Shown here: positions 62,746 through 64,000 of the stretch, in pieces
Layout: the number at the start of each line of letters is the position of its first letter
How positions within the stretch are numbered: position 1 is the first letter of the stretch
NCBI GenBank assembly: GCA_030263285.1
Contig: SZYB01000001.1
Span: 372,001 to 436,000 of the forward strand
Reading direction: 5' to 3'
Origin: Bergeyella sp.
Lineage (GTDB): Bacteria > Bacteroidota > Bacteroidia > Flavobacteriales > Weeksellaceae
DNA: 64,000 nucleotides
The notes under the pieces: model-generated
Told to the model about the DNA's origin: nothing
The model's database searches: none
What the model saw: the letters and a program-made list of their open reading frames with translations, nothing else
Position numbers and translations under genes: made by a program

Positions 62746-64000
62746 ATGATAAAGTATTTTTTTGCGGGGATTCTGCTCGCATGTTCGTTGTGTTTTAATG
62801 GCCAATATAGAGGTTACAACACGGTAAAGGAGGTGGTGATAAAAGATAAAGGAGTAGTGGTGTCTGCTCACCCTCTGGCCAGTGAGGTGGGTGCCAAAAT
62901 ACTAAAAGCAGGGGGGAATGCTTTTGATGCAGCTATCGCCATACAGTACGTCTTGGCTGTAGTTTACCCTCAGGCAGGAAATATAGGAGGTGGCGGATTT
63001 TTGGTGGGAGTCAAAAAAAATGGGGAAAAACTTGCCCTTGATTACAGAGAAATTGCTCCGCGGAAGGCGACGCGTGACATGTATTTAGACAAAAATGGAA
63101 AAGCACGAACCGATTGGTCTCAAAATGGAAGTCTTGCAGCAGGAATTCCGGGTTCTGTGGCGGGCTTGTTTGCTATGCAAAAGCACGGAAATTTCCCTAT
63201 GGAATTGCTTATAGAACCCGCTATAGATATAGCCGAAAAAGGATTTGCCATCACAAAAAGAGAAGCCGATTTACTCAATCAAGAAAGAGCCGGTTTTGTA
63301 AAATACAATAGATTCCCCACTGCTTTTGTAAAAAATACCCAATGGAAAGAAGGCGATCTTCTTATCCAGAAAGATCTGGCAGAAACATTAAGGAGAATCA
63401 AGAAATATGGTGCCAAAGGGTTTTATGAAGGAAAAACCGCCTCGCTTATTGTGGAAGAGATGAAAAAAGGCAAAGACGTTAAAGGCATTATAAGTAAAGA
63501 GGACCTAAAGAGTTATAAAGTGAGAGAAAGAATCCCGATCACTTTTTCTTATAAGGGTCACGAAATCGTAACCATGCCCCTACCCTCCAGTGGAGGAATT
63601 CTGCTGACACAAATGTTGAAAATGTCTTCTTATGAGAATCTGGAACAATACCAGCAAAATTCTTATCCCGCAGTGCAGATCATGACAGAAGCAGAGAGAA
63701 GAGCCTATTCTGACCGTGCAAAATATATGGGAGATCCGGCTTTTGTAGAGGACAAAACTTCCTGGCTCATTTCTGACGAACATCTTAAAGAACTTTGGGA
63801 ATCGTATAAAAAAAATCAAGCCACTCCCAGTTCTTTCTTCCAAGAATCACCTAAAAAAAAGGAATCTGCGGAAACTACGCATGTGTCTGTTCTGGACAAA
63901 GAAGGAAATGCGGTTTCTGTTACTACCACCCTAAACGGACTCTACGGAAGTAAAGTAGTAGTAAAGGATGCAGGATTCTTTCTCAATAACGAAATGGATG
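62746..64000 (+). CDS. ggt: Gamma-glutamyltransferase, N-terminal part
   Basis: The gene is cut by the window end after 418 codons. A signal peptide (MIKYFFAGILLACSLCFNG) precedes VVVSAHPLASEVGAKILKAG, GGNAFDAAIAIQYVLAVVYP and NIGGGGFLVG, typical of Ggt. The autocleavage site is present as ETTHVSV, where the first Thr of TTH becomes the N-terminal nucleophile of the small subunit, followed by TTTLNGLYGSK. The enzyme moves gamma-glutamyl groups, for example from glutathione, in the periplasm. Start choice is firm because of the signal peptide, although the promoter box lies only three bases upstream. Confidence 0.95.
   Translation, partial: MIKYFFAGILLACSLCFNGQYRGYNTVKEVVIKDKGVVVSAHPLASEVGAKILKAGGNAFDAAIAIQYVLAVVYPQAGNIGGGGFLVGVKKNGEKLALDYREIAPRKATRDMYLDKNGKARTDWSQNGSLAAGIPGSVAGLFAMQKHGNFPMELLIEPAIDIAEKGFAITKREADLLNQERAGFVKYNRFPTAFVKNTQWKEGDLLIQKDLAETLRRIKKYGAKGFYEGKTASLIVEEMKKGKDVKGIISKEDLKSYKVRERIPITFSYKGHEIVTMPLPSSGGILLTQMLKMSSYENLEQYQQNSYPAVQIMTEAERRAYSDRAKYMGDPAFVEDKTSWLISDEHLKELWESYKKNQATPSSFFQESPKKKESAETTHVSVLDKEGNAVSVTTTLNGLYGSKVVVKDAGFFLNNEMD

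Overview
The window looks like chromosomal DNA of an AT-rich member of the Flavobacteriia (Bacteroidota), most like the Chryseobacterium/Weeksellaceae lineage. The support is the gene content (HolA beside an HsdR_N-like protein, DUF4292-EnvC-TatA-DUF4254, acyl-CoA reductase-ferredoxin-SerC, several TonB-dependent receptors), the near absence of Shine-Dalgarno sites, and many Bacteroidota-type promoter -7 elements (TAnnTTTG) placed correctly before genes. No prophage, insertion sequence, CRISPR array or rRNA operon was seen. Species-level identity is not claimed.

Layout. 1-7.5 kb: 5' part of a CoA-transferase subunit gene, rplS with promoter and terminator, a phosphoethanolamine-transferase-like protein, tRNA-Ser(TGA), crcB, trxB, holA divergent from an HsdR_N-like gene, a HAD hydrolase and a rhomboid protease. 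7.5-18.5 kb (mostly minus): topoisomerase IV genes parE and parC with a small membrane-protein gene between them, ychF, a decayed secreted-protein pseudogene, ferritin, an M1 peptidase, DoxX and era. 18.7-20.6 kb: an iron-type alcohol dehydrogenase, a degenerate coding remnant and a SUI1/YciH protein.

20.6-27.2 kb: a complete tryptophan operon, trpEGDCFBA. It is preceded by a leader that encodes a 27-residue peptide with adjacent Trp codons, followed by mutually exclusive RNA pairings and a terminator, i.e. a classical transcription attenuator. 27.2-34.9 kb: lipB, a flippase, a sugar nucleotidyltransferase, and an envelope cluster (DUF4292 lipoprotein, EnvC-like factor, TatA, DUF4254, lipoprotein, ribA). 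35-46 kb: DEAD-box helicase, a second flippase convergent with a glycosyltransferase-like gene, ZIP transporter, FadL-type outer-membrane protein, an aromatic/glycine-rich lipoprotein, proS with a GC-rich structured leader, and a LuxC-type acyl-CoA reductase divergent from ferredoxin-serC-DUF1015.

48.7-53.8 kb: msrA, a relic of a complete modABC molybdate transporter operon broken by indels and deletion, a Cys-containing small exported protein followed by a copper-receptor-like TonB-dependent receptor, and an AsnC/Lrp regulator. 53.8-64 kb: a conserved hypothetical, the leucine operon leuACDB with a short LeuA, a large TonB-dependent receptor, and the start of gamma-glutamyltransferase, cut by the window end.

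The most interesting signals are the trp attenuator, the modABC graveyard, the triple-lesion pseudogene at 13.9-14.5 kb, the proS leader, the embedded divergent promoters at holA, and the PEtN-transferase-like protein whose nucleophile position appears to be Gly.
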